Below, one piece after another: positions 1 through 9,493 of a DNA stretch of 64,000 bases. The first letter of the stretch is position 1; each line of letters opens with the position of its first letter. The notes under the pieces were generated by a model. It was not told where the DNA came from and did no database searches. It saw nothing but the letters and a program-made list of their open reading frames with translations. The position numbers and the translations under genes are program-made. The stretch covers positions 1 to 64,000 of the forward strand of contig BQMY01000117.1 of NCBI GenBank assembly GCA_022181065.1, given 5' to 3'. The stretch comes from Melioribacteraceae bacterium. GTDB lineage: Bacteria > Bacteroidota > Ignavibacteria > Ignavibacteriales > Melioribacteraceae.

Positions 1-40
1 AAACTCCGTTCTCGGTTAGTGGAACATCTTTAATTCTCAT
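1..40 (-). CDS. Possible 5' end of an unrecognised gene, cut by the window edge
   Basis: An ATG on the minus strand at position 40 opens a frame of 13 codons (MRIKDVPLTENGV) that runs off the left edge. It starts 3 bases after the stop of the small membrane protein upstream, as expected for the next gene of an operon. Too little is visible to name a family, and a chance frame of this length is possible. Confidence 0.3.
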   Translation of the reverse strand, partial: MRIKDVPLTENGV

Positions 41-43
41 AAC

Positions 44-250
44 TCACATGCCCTGTAAGTAAAAATAAAACACCACTATAATAACAAGCACCATCATATA
101 AAATACCGGACTCCTGCCACGTTTCTTCACGTTTTTGCTATATCGGATCCGGAGTTTTTTCTTTCTTTTCTCCTTTTCATCCTCTTCAGGTTTATAATGA
201 CGTGGCAGGTAATCAAAACTGCGATATTTCGGTTTTTTAACAAATAACAT
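44..250 (-). CDS. Small basic single-pass membrane protein, unknown function
   Basis: A 68-residue protein. The first 45 residues are very rich in lysine and arginine, with an EEDEKEKRKKK stretch, and are predicted to be cytoplasmic. One hydrophobic helix follows at about residues 50-66 (FYMMVLVIIVVFYFYL), ending almost at the C-terminus, so it looks tail-anchored. It lies 11 bases downstream of the lipid kinase gene on the same strand, so it is probably co-transcribed. I do not recognise the family. Tight spacing and a clear membrane segment argue for a real gene. Confidence 0.6.
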   Translation of the reverse strand: MLFVKKPKYRSFDYLPRHYKPEEDEKEKRKKKLRIRYSKNVKKRGRSPVFYMMVLVIIVVFYFYLQGM

Positions 251-261
251 CTAAATAATAT

Positions 262-1173
262 TTAACCAATTTTAATTGCGGATTTTAACACAGTTGCCGT
301 TAAAGATTCAACAGATGTTGATAAAACTTCGCCGTCAACATGTATAAAGTAAGGTTCATCAAGGTTTATTTCAATTTGTTCAAATTTGTAAAAATCAGCC
401 TCAGGAACTTTATCAAGTTTATTAACGAGCGCTAAAGGCAACTTATACAATATCTTTATTCTTGTAACAAAATTTATCACCGTTAAATTCAAGATACCAT
501 CATCAATCACCGCTTCGGGATTAAGAAAAAAACCGCCACCGGAAGTTATTCCATTCCCTATTGTCATCAGGAGCGCGTCAAATGTAGTTTTTTCTTTATC
601 ATCAAGGATAAGTTCACCTTTAACGGCCTTATACGTTTTAAGAGCCTTTAACAGCGATAGTATATACGCTTTAATGCCTGTCATCCCTGCGCTGATGCTC
701 TTTATATATGCTACTTGAGCATCAAATCCCAGACCCAGACTGTTTATAAAATACCGTGGATATTCTTTATTATCGGATAATTTATAATTTACTTTAACGA
801 TATCATATCTTTTATATTCGTTATTATTTACAATGAATTTGATATTCTCGATAAAATTTTCAGGATTATTGAGCATTCTGACAAAATCATTGCCGGAGCC
901 CACAGGTACTACTGTAAAGGCAAGATCGTCATTATTAAGCATCACTCCGTTAACTACTTCGTTCACAGTACCGTCCCCACCCACAGCAACGACTTTATGA
1001 TAGTCATTATAACTCAATGCGGAAACGTATTTAATCGCGTCTTCCCGACCTTTGGTAAGGTATATGTCTGCATCCAGATAATGCGATTGCAAAATCTTAT
1101 CTATTTTTTCAGCAGCCTCTAATCCCCTCCCGTTCCCTGCAGCAGGATTTACAACGAAGATTGTTTTACTCAT
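262..1173 (-). CDS. Diacylglycerol kinase-family lipid kinase (DgkB/YegS type)
   Basis: A 303-residue soluble lipid kinase of the DAGK catalytic family, which phosphorylates diacylglycerol or a related lipid at the inner face of the membrane. The N-terminal nucleotide-binding motif NPAAGNG is at residues 9-15 and the signature GGDGT at 65-69, followed by NEVVNG. The later GSGNDF motif and a C-terminal beta-domain (HVDGE) fit the full-length family. It sits 25 bases downstream of ftsY in a run of minus-strand genes that also holds a CDP-alcohol phosphatidyltransferase, so a lipid-recycling role fits. The exact substrate cannot be told from sequence alone. Confidence 0.9.
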   Translation of the reverse strand: MSKTIFVVNPAAGNGRGLEAAEKIDKILQSHYLDADIYLTKGREDAIKYVSALSYNDYHKVVAVGGDGTVNEVVNGVMLNNDDLAFTVVPVGSGNDFVRMLNNPENFIENIKFIVNNNEYKRYDIVKVNYKLSDNKEYPRYFINSLGLGFDAQVAYIKSISAGMTGIKAYILSLLKALKTYKAVKGELILDDKEKTTFDALLMTIGNGITSGGGFFLNPEAVIDDGILNLTVINFVTRIKILYKLPLALVNKLDKVPEADFYKFEQIEINLDEPYFIHVDGEVLSTSVESLTATVLKSAIKIG

Positions 1174-1198
1174 CGGATTTATAATTTTATGCGAAAAG

Positions 1199-2143
1199 TT
1201 AGTTTTGTGTGAACAAAGCGGTTACGAATGATTCGGAATCAAAATTCTGAAGGTCTTCCAATCCTTCGCCAACTCCTATATACCTTACCGGTATCTGAAG
1301 TTCGGCTGATACCTGAAAGATAACTCCACCTTTTGCGGTTCCATCAAGCTTGGTTACGATAAGACCACTTAACTCGGTGTATTTTGAAAATTCCTTAGCC
1401 TGCTGAATAACATTCTGCCCGGAATTACCGTCAACAACAAGAAGTGTTTCGTTTGGAGCATAATCGAATACCTTGGAAAGAACCCTTTTAATCTTTTTCA
1501 GCTCTTCCATCAGATTATTTTTGGTGTGTAATCTGCCTGCGGTATCAATCATAACCACATCGGCATTTTTATTTTTTGCAATATTGAGCGTATCAAACGC
1601 TACTGAGGAAGGATCAGCACCGGTTTTACTCTGGACAATATCAACACCGGCACGCTGCGCCCATACTTCCAGCTGTTCATTCGCGGCAGCCCGAAAAGTA
1701 TCAGCGGCACCAATTACAACTTTTAACCCGGATTTTTTAAAGTTATGTGCCAGTTTTCCAATTGTGGTTGTTTTCCCGGCACCATTTACTCCAACAATTA
1801 AAATGACGTAAGGTTTGTATTTGTCAATATCATCTTCAATTGTTGAATCTTTTCCATATTTAGATAATCGTCTACCAAGTTCGTTTTTTATCGTTTCAAG
1901 AACGTCTGTGTTTTCACGGTTTGTATTTTTCTTCAATTCTTTCCGGGTCTGGTCAATTATATCAATAGAAGTATCATAACCTATATCACTTGTAATAAGA
2001 ATCTCTTCGAGTTCCTCTAACAGGTTTTCGTCAATTTTAGCTTTTCCGCTCAGAGTTTCAGAAATTCTGTCAACTATTTTACTCCTGGTCTTGCCAAGAC
2101 CATCTTTTAGTTTATTAAAATTCAGATTTTTAAATAGTTTCAT
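1199..2143 (-). CDS. ftsY: Signal recognition particle receptor FtsY
   Basis: A 314-residue SRP-family GTPase that docks ribosome-SRP complexes at the membrane. The N-terminal helical N domain (about 1-100) is followed by the G domain: P-loop GVNGAGKTT at 118-126, DTFRAAA at 148-154, DTAGR at 200-204 and TKLDG at 264-268. The acidic A domain of proteobacterial FtsY is absent, so this is the short form. The start codon lies inside the 3' end of the phosphatidyltransferase gene (14-base overlap), consistent with translational coupling. Family assignment is secure. Confidence 0.97.
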   Translation of the reverse strand: MKLFKNLNFNKLKDGLGKTRSKIVDRISETLSGKAKIDENLLEELEEILITSDIGYDTSIDIIDQTRKELKKNTNRENTDVLETIKNELGRRLSKYGKDSTIEDDIDKYKPYVILIVGVNGAGKTTTIGKLAHNFKKSGLKVVIGAADTFRAAANEQLEVWAQRAGVDIVQSKTGADPSSVAFDTLNIAKNKNADVVMIDTAGRLHTKNNLMEELKKIKRVLSKVFDYAPNETLLVVDGNSGQNVIQQAKEFSKYTELSGLIVTKLDGTAKGGVIFQVSAELQIPVRYIGVGEGLEDLQNFDSESFVTALFTQN

Positions 2144-2708
2144 TTTTCGTATACCACCTTACTGATTCAACACCACGTATTGCATAACCAATTACAGAAC
2201 CGAAGCTTAATACCACGCTAAGGTAAAACAGAACATCGTGCAGCCACGGAATCTGCTGAACATCTAAAACAATTCCAATTAAATATAGCCCAATACTTAA
2301 AACAGTCCCTTTACCGAGAAGATTTGAGGGTAAAACTTTACCAATAATGTTACTTACAATTATTCCACCGGTAAATATTATTATATCCCGCGATACAATC
2401 AGCCAAAAATAAAAGTCACCAAGATAGCTCGATTCATATAACCTTATCACTACAAGTATAATGGCTATTTTGTCAGCAAAAGGATCAATGATCTTACCCC
2501 ACTCTGTAACCTGATCCAGTTTACGCGCAAAATAGCCGTCAAGAACATCCGTTACATAACCAAGGAGCATGAATAAAATAGTATAAATCCGGAACTCATA
2601 ACCATCCTCAAATCGTCCTATAAAATAGATGATTGGCATAATAACCAACAATCTTGAAAGGGACAGATAGTTTGAGACAGTATTAAATTTGCCGAATTTT
2701 TTTATCAT
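2130..2708 (-). CDS. pgsA: CDP-alcohol phosphatidyltransferase (PgsA-like)
   Basis: A 192-residue integral membrane enzyme that transfers a phosphatidyl group from CDP-diacylglycerol to an alcohol, most likely glycerol 3-phosphate. The diagnostic motif is complete: D54, D57, G58, A61, R62, G71, D75 and D79 (DVLDGYFAR ... GKIIDPFAD). Several hydrophobic helices surround it. Its ATG overlaps the TGA of the upstream protease gene and its end overlaps ftsY. Phosphatidylglycerophosphate synthase is the best guess, but other CDP-alcohol transferases share the motif, so substrate is inferred. Confidence 0.85.
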   Translation of the reverse strand: MIKKFGKFNTVSNYLSLSRLLVIMPIIYFIGRFEDGYEFRIYTILFMLLGYVTDVLDGYFARKLDQVTEWGKIIDPFADKIAIILVVIRLYESSYLGDFYFWLIVSRDIIIFTGGIIVSNIIGKVLPSNLLGKGTVLSIGLYLIGIVLDVQQIPWLHDVLFYLSVVLSFGSVIGYAIRGVESVRWYTKNETI

Positions 2709-5700
2709 CTTATAATCGCAAATTTTAACATTTTACTTTCGGTTTCGTTTCCCGTTTCATCGAGAGCCATAATTTTATAGATATAAATTCCTGAACCGAC
2801 CAATTTGCCATTTTCATCGCGGAGGTCCCATTCAAGACCACCATCTCCATCCTGCTCTTCCAATTCGGCAACTCGTTTACCGTTCAGCGTAAATATAATA
2901 ATTTTTACTCTTTTTGTAATATTGGCAAATGTTATTTTTGACGCGCCGTTTGAAGGATTAGGATAAACAAATACATCGGAAAGATCACTTGCCGAGCTGG
3001 ATATAACAATTACTCCGCCTGCTCCCTGATTTATCTTTATTCCATTTGAACCGGATGAGTATATATCCCGAAGAGTTATCTTAAAATCTTTACCAATATT
3101 CGCGATGCTGTGCTTAAAATGAACTTCAATTTCGTCGGAACTTCCATTGACTTTATTAACAGACTCTGCATAGTTATAATTTGGTTCCACACCGTAATTT
3201 GCCGGATTTAGCGCAGACTGTTCATCATATGGCAGATTAAACCTTATTTTTACAGATTTTTGCCCCGTTAATTCAAAAGATGATATAAAAAACTCTTCCC
3301 CGGAAATTGTACTGCTGACAGTAAAATTCACACTGCCGTTAGGTATCGGAGAGCCGTATGCGTCTCTCAGTTTTGAAGCAGTCAATGTTTGAGTACCTGT
3401 CGGCATTGATTCACTCATTGTCAGGAGATAAGAGAAATCATCTGCCGCTGAAATAGAATTTGGTTTACCAATCCCCGTAATCACAAAACTCTCAAGATTT
3501 TCTATCGTTTTATTGATCTTGCCGTCGAATTTAACAATTATATGTTTTGTTGTCACAGCTTCAGCGCTTACTAGTGATGCAGGTTTATGAGTGAAGACTC
3601 CTCGCGTTGTACTTTGTCCGGATTGTGGATTCGACATTGCCGGATCATTCGCTATAAGAGCATAAAAATATGTATTACCTTCAGAAACACCAATGGAATC
3701 GATGTAGTTTAGCTCGGAAGTTTCGGCAATTTCAGTTAAACTGCCAGGAGTCAATCCCCGAAAGATTTTGGTTGTGACACCCGCCGAAACATTCCATCGC
3801 AGATAATTCTTCCCGGTTGATATGCTGTATGCATCGAGAAATAATGGCACAGTAGCGGTAGTATTTCCGGCCAATTCTTTAAACTTTGTTCCATTTTCAT
3901 CAGGTAAACTGAACTCGGGAATTCCATTACCATCCAGATCGGCAATAAAAATACGGTTGGTATTTACTCCATCTTCATAGTAGATAACGTTATTCGCCCC
4001 ACCCGCATATTCAAAGATATATGCGTAAGGGAAAGTAAAAAGAAGCATTTCATCATTACCGTCACCGTTCAGGTCTTCGAGTCGGAGACTGCTCCTTACA
4101 TCTCTGAAAACCGTTGAAATAAACTCATTTGACGGGTTGATGACCGCGTCTCTCGCGATAATATTCAATTCATCATTTTTCAGATTAAAAACGTAGAAAT
4201 AATAAACCGGCGCTATATGGATATCATCATATGTCTGCAGGAGAACTGCCACATCTTCAAATCCGTCGCCGTCATAATCGCCGGTCGTGACCTTGCTCCT
4301 GTTACCCCACAATCCGGATGCTATTGTCGCGAAGTTAGTATAAGTATCCGCTCCTGTGGCTTCGTAACCCAAAATGTTACCATCACTATCAACAACCCAC
4401 AATTCTTTATTTCCGTCATTATCGAGATCTGCGATTGTCCCGGAATTTGAAAGTAATATATTCCCGAATACTTCATCATTATCAGGAACACTTAAATCAG
4501 CTTCCTGTGTAACGTCCAGGGACGGGGATACCTCTTTAACAGAAATCGTCGCGTCATCTTTTATTCCTATTAATTCCCACAATCCGTCATTATCAATATC
4601 CCCTGCCGTAATGGGCCAGAATGTTGCGTTGGAATCTTCAAATACGAGTGAAAAATCTGTAGAAAATTGTGATACCTGTGTTTCGAGATACGCGTTTCTC
4701 GCAAAATTGCTGAACAATTCAAGTTTGCCATCGTTGTTCATATCAGCCAGGAAAATTGGTCGCCTGTTTTCCAATGAATCAAGCTTCTCAAATTCACTAC
4801 CGTCAAACTGATAAAAATAGGTGTTTTGGGATAACGGGTATTCATTGGAGATTATATTTATATCTCCTGTTACAGATACGAACTGTTCAAATATATCCCC
4901 TGCCGGAAGATTATAACTCTTCTCACTGTTTGTAGCAGGTTTATAATAATCTTGAGTGGTAATAACGAAGTTATTTCCGTCATTCTTAAATATTGTGGAT
5001 AATCCTGTGAGATTAACAGCTTCAAAATAAAGTTCGTAAGTAGTGTTAAACTCGACAAGTGATTTCGGAATAAATCCATAGTGGAGCTGTTTGAAGAACT
5101 GATTATTTACTGTAAAACCATCAAGGGTGATAAAATTGAATTCTGTCTCCCCCTGTTTTCTGTAATACATTTTCATTACGGCGTATTCATCAGTATAAAA
5201 CGCTGCAAGAATAGTAGGTTCCTCACCATAATAAACGGGTCCCAAACTAACATCCTGAATACCCGGTGGAGTATGATCAACATGGAAGTTTACACGTTCT
5301 TCCAAAGTTCTGCCACTTAATAATTCCACTTCTAGTCTGAGTGTGAATGTTGTATCAGGAAGACCGGTTAAATCGAGATTGTAAATTTCTTCATCTTTGA
5401 ACTGGTTTTGCCCGTTCTCTGATAATATGGTCCATTCTTCAGGATTATCATCAATACCAAAACTAAGGGAATAAGACTGGAAATAAGCAGATAAAATTGT
5501 AGCGTTGATCTTCAATTCAGTTTCGCTTGTGGCAAAATCCTGAAGTGGATGGTTAAACTCAACTACAGAAGGTGCTGAAACTTCAATTGCCTTCGCAATA
5601 TCCAGTCTGCCGGCACCGGAGCGTTCATCCCAACCATCGTTAAGAATATCCACCGATGTTGATTTCATTATCTGTTTAATTTCACTGTTTGAATAATCAG

Positions 5701-6904
5701 CCTGTGATAGCAATAATGCAGCAGTAGCTGAAACAAATGGAGCTGCAGCTGAAGTTCCTGCTATTTTGGCATAACTGCCATTTAGATCAGTTGTAAGAAT
5801 ATTTAATCCGGGAGCAACCAGATCAAGAGTGGATCCGTAATTTGATTGCGCGTTCACATAATCATTTTCTGATGAGGAACCGACACAAATCACCTGAGAA
5901 TAACCGGATGGATAATGAGGCGCTGATGAACCCGAGTTTCCGGAACTCGCTACCATCACTACTCCCTGCTCATATGCGTACTCAATAACATCTTTCAGTA
6001 CATAGGAAAAAGCATTATCTCCAAAACTCATATTTAGAACCTGAACACCCATCGAAACGGCGTACAAAATCGCCGCGGCAACATCATCCTCTTCTCCATA
6101 GCCTGCGGGATCAAAAGCTCTTAAATTGAGCACTTTCCCCTTTTGCATAATTCCCGCTATACCCGAGATATTATTTGCTTCGGCGCCAAGAATACCTGCA
6201 ATATATGTACCGTGCCCATGCTCATCCATCGGATAATTATCCCAATCGAGATAATCCCCTCCTGTTGAATCAAAAGGAAAACCATCACGATCGGTAAAAT
6301 CCCATCCAAAGATATCATCAGTAAACCCGTTTCCATCATTATCAATTCCATCAACATCCGATTCATCATATCTGCCGTTATTATTCAAATCCTCGGCACT
6401 ATTCACGAACATACGGTTTTTCAAATCAGGATGGAAAAAATCAATACCGGTATCAATTACTCCAAGGATTATATCATCTGAACCCGTGGTGATATCCCAG
6501 GCATCGGAAACACCCAGTTTTTCAAATGCCCACTGCTCACTCAACAGACTGTCATTTGGAACAAAATCTACTTTATAAAGAGAGCCTGATTGAACATACT
6601 CAATTCGGGGATCATCTGAAATATTACTTATAAATTGATTTATGTCGTAATTTGCGGGAAAAACAAGCTTTTTAATTCGTTGTATTCTTTCTGACTTGCT
6701 ACCAGAAGTTTTTGCGGTAAGCTCGCTGAATAAATCCGCTTTCAGTGGTTTCTGTAAACCGCTTTTGTTAATGATACTTGAAATATCAGCATTTACATAA
6801 TCAAGCGGAACTTCATCTTTATATTTAATAAATAGTGTGGATTGAGAAAAGAGGCTCTGTGAAAAAAACAATAAGATTAACAAGCTGTATTTGCTAATCA
6901 TCAT
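2705..6904 (-). CDS. Secreted subtilisin-like (S8) protease with FG-GAP-type repeats and T9SS C-terminal tail
   Basis: A protein of about 1399 residues from the ATG at 6904. The upstream ATG at 6931 would add 9 residues, but the signal peptide (ISKYSLLILLFFSQSLFSQ) fits better from 6904. An S8 domain carries the triad D151 (GVIDTGID), H231 (GHGTYIAG) and S385 (GTSAAAP). An Asp/Asn-rich calcium-type insert (DLNNNGRYDESD) lies between D and H. Six DxDxDG-like repeats (DMNNDG, DIDNDG, DLDNDG, DYDGDG, DLNGDG, DLDGNG) at about 720-990 suggest a calcium-binding beta-propeller, followed by fibronectin/Ig-like strands. The last 85 residues (YPNPSNG ... GSGIYIYKI) are a T9SS type A sorting domain. So it is probably exported to the cell surface or medium by T9SS. 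Its start overlaps purF by 11 bases. Confidence 0.9.
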   Translation of the reverse strand: MMISKYSLLILLFFSQSLFSQSTLFIKYKDEVPLDYVNADISSIINKSGLQKPLKADLFSELTAKTSGSKSERIQRIKKLVFPANYDINQFISNISDDPRIEYVQSGSLYKVDFVPNDSLLSEQWAFEKLGVSDAWDITTGSDDIILGVIDTGIDFFHPDLKNRMFVNSAEDLNNNGRYDESDVDGIDNDGNGFTDDIFGWDFTDRDGFPFDSTGGDYLDWDNYPMDEHGHGTYIAGILGAEANNISGIAGIMQKGKVLNLRAFDPAGYGEEDDVAAAILYAVSMGVQVLNMSFGDNAFSYVLKDVIEYAYEQGVVMVASSGNSGSSAPHYPSGYSQVICVGSSSENDYVNAQSNYGSTLDLVAPGLNILTTDLNGSYAKIAGTSAAAPFVSATAALLLSQADYSNSEIKQIMKSTSVDILNDGWDERSGAGRLDIAKAIEVSAPSVVEFNHPLQDFATSETELKINATILSAYFQSYSLSFGIDDNPEEWTILSENGQNQFKDEEIYNLDLTGLPDTTFTLRLEVELLSGRTLEERVNFHVDHTPPGIQDVSLGPVYYGEEPTILAAFYTDEYAVMKMYYRKQGETEFNFITLDGFTVNNQFFKQLHYGFIPKSLVEFNTTYELYFEAVNLTGLSTIFKNDGNNFVITTQDYYKPATNSEKSYNLPAGDIFEQFVSVTGDINIISNEYPLSQNTYFYQFDGSEFEKLDSLENRRPIFLADMNNDGKLELFSNFARNAYLETQVSQFSTDFSLVFEDSNATFWPITAGDIDNDGLWELIGIKDDATISVKEVSPSLDVTQEADLSVPDNDEVFGNILLSNSGTIADLDNDGNKELWVVDSDGNILGYEATGADTYTNFATIASGLWGNRSKVTTGDYDGDGFEDVAVLLQTYDDIHIAPVYYFYVFNLKNDELNIIARDAVINPSNEFISTVFRDVRSSLRLEDLNGDGNDEMLLFTFPYAYIFEYAGGANNVIYYEDGVNTNRIFIADLDGNGIPEFSLPDENGTKFKELAGNTTATVPLFLDAYSISTGKNYLRWNVSAGVTTKIFRGLTPGSLTEIAETSELNYIDSIGVSEGNTYFYALIANDPAMSNPQSGQSTTRGVFTHKPASLVSAEAVTTKHIIVKFDGKINKTIENLESFVITGIGKPNSISAADDFSYLLTMSESMPTGTQTLTASKLRDAYGSPIPNGSVNFTVSSTISGEEFFISSFELTGQKSVKIRFNLPYDEQSALNPANYGVEPNYNYAESVNKVNGSSDEIEVHFKHSIANIGKDFKITLRDIYSSGSNGIKINQGAGGVIVISSSASDLSDVFVYPNPSNGASKITFANITKRVKIIIFTLNGKRVAELEEQDGDGGLEWDLRDENGKLVGSGIYIYKIMALDETGNETESKMLKFAIIR

Positions 6905-8390
6905 AATATGCTTCTTTATTAAAATTCTCATTTATCTTTACCGGATAATTACCTGAAAAACATGCTGTGCAGAATTCTTCCTTGTCATGATCCACCATCG
7001 CGTCGAGCATTTCATCAATTTCCATGTATGCCAGACTATCGACTCCCAGTTCCTGTCTGATTTTTTCGAGATCACCATTCATTTTATTTGCGATCAATTC
7101 TTCTCTCGAAGGGAAATCCATACCATAATAGCAAGGATAAGAGATCATCGGCGAAGATATTCTCAGGTGAACTTCTTTTGGGTTAGCTTCCTTGATCAGA
7201 TTTACAAGTAACTTTGAAGTGGTACCTCTCACAATTGAGTCATCAACTACAACGATAGTTCTACCTTCGAGAACACCCTTAACAGTATTAAATTTAATCT
7301 TAACTCCAATTTCGCGGTTCTGCTGACCGGGTATAATAAAAGTTCTCCCGATGTAATGGCTTCTGAGCAACCCGATTTCAAATTTGGAGCTTATGCCCAT
7401 TTTTTCGAGTTGACTCTGATATCCCAAAGCAGCGGTATTTGAACTGTCGGGTACACTAATTACGATTACTTTCCCACCATCTTTATCCTCAACGGGATGA
7501 TTCATCGCAAGCACTTTACCGAGTTTACGTCTGATTTTATCTACACTGGAATTAAAGATTTTACTGTCGGGTCTGGAGAAATAGATAAATTCAAATACAC
7601 AATGTTTGGTTTCGGTTTTTTCATCCAACATTCTGACAGATTTTATACCGTTTACATCTTTTGTATCTTTATCAATGATCACAATCTCACCGGGCTCAAC
7701 ATCTCTGATATATTCAGCGCTATTTATATCGAGCGCACATGATTCGGATGTGATTATAAATGAATCTTTGGTCTTGCCTATACAAAGCGGACGAAAACCC
7801 TGAGGGTCTCGTACACCGATAAGTTTTGTGTCTGTGAGCAGCACAATACTAAATGCTCCCTGAACTTTACCAAGAGCTTCACGGATCTGCTCTTCCTGCT
7901 TATCAAGCTTGCTTTTAGCAATCAGATGAAGTATAACTTCGGTATCAGATGTAGTTTGAAAGATAGAACCTTCATCAATCAGCTTCTTTCGAAGCTCGCG
8001 CGCATTTGTAAGGTTACCATTGTGCGCAACAGCGAGATTACCCAGACGGTAGTTTACAACAAATGGCTGGATATTCTTGTTAGACTTTGATGCTCCCGAA
8101 GTAGAATATCTGTTGTGACCAATTGCGGAGTTACCAATTAACTTTTCTGTAAATATATTTTTTGCCCCGAATATCTCTGATACAAGTCCCATATTTTTGT
8201 GAACATGAACCAGTTTTCTTCCCGGTTTTTTGGTGTTATCATTGAGTGTAACAATCCCGGCGGCTTCTTGCCCTCGATGTTGAAGAGCATGCAATCCGTA
8301 ATAGGTTTTTGCGGCTGCGCTATCATCACCTAAAATACCAAAAACACCACAGTTACAGACAGGTTTATCTAATTCGTTGCGCTTAATCAT
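6894..8390 (-). CDS. purF: Amidophosphoribosyltransferase PurF
   Basis: First committed step of purine synthesis: PRPP + glutamine to 5-phosphoribosylamine. About 498 residues from the ATG at 8390; a TTG at 8396 is the alternative. After a short propeptide, the N-terminal nucleophile cysteine is C14 in CGVFG. The glutaminase domain shows HRGQEAAG and GHNRYST, and the PRPP loop VVVDDSIVRGTTS is at about 380-392. Four cysteines (C264, C420, C474, C477) match the 4Fe-4S ligands of the Bacillus-type enzyme, so an oxygen-sensitive cluster is likely. A terminator and tRNA gene lie upstream, so it probably has its own promoter. Confidence 0.96.
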   Translation of the reverse strand: MIKRNELDKPVCNCGVFGILGDDSAAAKTYYGLHALQHRGQEAAGIVTLNDNTKKPGRKLVHVHKNMGLVSEIFGAKNIFTEKLIGNSAIGHNRYSTSGASKSNKNIQPFVVNYRLGNLAVAHNGNLTNARELRKKLIDEGSIFQTTSDTEVILHLIAKSKLDKQEEQIREALGKVQGAFSIVLLTDTKLIGVRDPQGFRPLCIGKTKDSFIITSESCALDINSAEYIRDVEPGEIVIIDKDTKDVNGIKSVRMLDEKTETKHCVFEFIYFSRPDSKIFNSSVDKIRRKLGKVLAMNHPVEDKDGGKVIVISVPDSSNTAALGYQSQLEKMGISSKFEIGLLRSHYIGRTFIIPGQQNREIGVKIKFNTVKGVLEGRTIVVVDDSIVRGTTSKLLVNLIKEANPKEVHLRISSPMISYPCYYGMDFPSREELIANKMNGDLEKIRQELGVDSLAYMEIDEMLDAMVDHDKEEFCTACFSGNYPVKINENFNKEAYYDD

Positions 8391-8417
8391 AGCCAAAAAA
8401 ATAGTGATTGAAATAAT

Positions 8418-8447
8418 ATAAAAAAAGGTACATTATTTATGCACCTT
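8418..8447 (-). terminator. Rho-independent terminator after tRNA-Pro
   Basis: On the minus strand AAGGTGCAT, loop AAATA, ATGTACCTT forms a 9-pair stem with one G-U pair, followed directly by a run of T. It lies 10 bases past the tRNA 3' end and would end the merR/tRNA transcript before purF. Confidence 0.8.
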
Positions 8448-8456
8448 ACAATGTTG

Positions 8457-8531
8457 TCGGAACGGCGGGATTTGAACCCGCGACCACTTGACCCCCAGTC
8501 AAGTACGCTAACCGGACTGCGCCACGTTCCG
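8457..8531 (-). tRNA. tRNA-Pro (anticodon GGG)
   Basis: A 75-base cloverleaf. The acceptor stem pairs CGGAACG with CGTTCCG. The D arm contains GCGCAGTCCGGTTAGCGT. The anticodon stem CTTGA/TCAAG encloses the loop CTGGGGG, giving anticodon GGG for CCC and CCU codons. The T arm is GCGGGTTCAAATCCCGC. The discriminator base is A and the 3' CCA is not encoded, so it must be added. It is followed by a clear terminator. Confidence 0.95.
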
Positions 8532-8538
8532 AGTTTAT

Positions 8539-8919
8539 TTAAATTTTAGATTTTAAATCTACTAAAAATTCTCTTACTTCTTCAAGGTCTTTTTTGATAT
8601 TATTTTTCTCTCTGGAGGGTGAGGATGCTTCTTTCTTATCAGTAATTAACTCTTCTTGTAATTCTGAGTTATCATTTCCTTCTTCAAGTATTTTTTTTGC
8701 ACCCTCAATAGTATATTTTTCTTCCCGGAGCAGTTTTTTAATCTTGAGAATCAGATTGATTTCTTTATTGGTATATATTCTGTTGCCTGCTCTGTTTTTG
8801 GAAGGTTTCAGCATCTCAAACTCGGTTTCCCAGTAGCGCAGAATATACTGCTCTAATCCGGTTATCTTGCTAACCTCGCTAATGGAATAATATAATTTTT
8901 TGAGACCGAAATCTTTCAT
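8539..8919 (-). CDS. MerR-family transcriptional regulator
   Basis: A 126-residue protein with an N-terminal MerR winged helix-turn-helix at about residues 9-75 (YYSISEVSKITGL, LRYWETEF, NRIYTNKEI). A charged C-terminal region follows, rich in Glu and Lys and possibly coiled coil. No cysteines suited to metal binding are visible, so it is not a typical metal sensor. It resembles the short MerR proteins common in Bacteroidetes and Chlorobi. It lies 7 bases upstream of tRNA-Pro and is probably on the same transcript. The target is unknown. Confidence 0.85.
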   Translation of the reverse strand: MKDFGLKKLYYSISEVSKITGLEQYILRYWETEFEMLKPSKNRAGNRIYTNKEINLILKIKKLLREEKYTIEGAKKILEEGNDNSELQEELITDKKEASSPSREKNNIKKDLEEVREFLVDLKSKI

Positions 8920-9061
8920 CAGGGATTTTCACTTTATTTAACACGACAAAATAAATAATTGGCTTTTAATATTCAAGATATTGCGGATATTATTACAAAA
9001 AGGTTTAACTTTTCCTCGTAAAGCATTATTTTCAAAGAGCTATGCCGACTCTAATTAACAA

Positions 9062-9493
9062 TCAGCCTTCGGCAATAATTTTCTCCAAAAGATATATAGC
9101 CGCATGGTATCCTAAATTTCTGAATCCGGAAATATAACCGTCACAAACTGCCGCGGTAATCGAGTTTTTTCTAAAATCTTCCCTTTCCGCCAGGTTGGAG
9201 AGGTGAACTTCAATTTTAGGCAGTTTGCACTCCGCAAGTGCATCTCTGATTGCTACGGATGTGTGGGAATATCCTCCCGGATTAATTACTAATGCGTCGA
9301 AATAACCGGGAGCAGCTTGTATTGTATCAATAATTTCACCTTCATGATTACTCTGCAAAAACTCGATTTTATGTCCCGCAAATTCTTTTTTTAATCCTTT
9401 TTCTATCTCGTCAAGAGTTAAAACTCCATAGTGACTCTTGTCTCTTTTTCCCAATAAATTCAGATTTGGACCGTTAATTACTACTATTTTCAT
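9062..9493 (-). CDS. aroQ: Type II 3-dehydroquinate dehydratase AroQ
   Basis: Third step of the shikimate pathway: dehydration of 3-dehydroquinate. About 143 residues from the ATG at 9493 (MKIVVINGPNLNLLG); an ATG at 9502 would add three residues. The family signatures are present: NGPNLNLLGKR with the active-site Arg, the catalytic Tyr in HYG, NPGGYSHTS, and EVHLSN near the C-terminal half. Length is normal for the small type II enzyme. The start lies within the end of the 95-residue gene, implying coupled translation. Confidence 0.95.
   Translation of the reverse strand: MKIVVINGPNLNLLGKRDKSHYGVLTLDEIEKGLKKEFAGHKIEFLQSNHEGEIIDTIQAAPGYFDALVINPGGYSHTSVAIRDALAECKLPKIEVHLSNLAEREDFRKNSITAAVCDGYISGFRNLGYHAAIYLLEKIIAEG

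Noticed and set aside
1473-1811. 112-codon frame antisense to ftsY
   Set aside because: Lies wholly inside the well-supported ftsY gene in the opposite direction; composition is that of a reverse-strand shadow.
4374-4811. 145-codon frame antisense to the S8 protease repeats
   Set aside because: Serine- and asparagine-rich shadow of the DxDxDG repeats on the other strand; no start signal.
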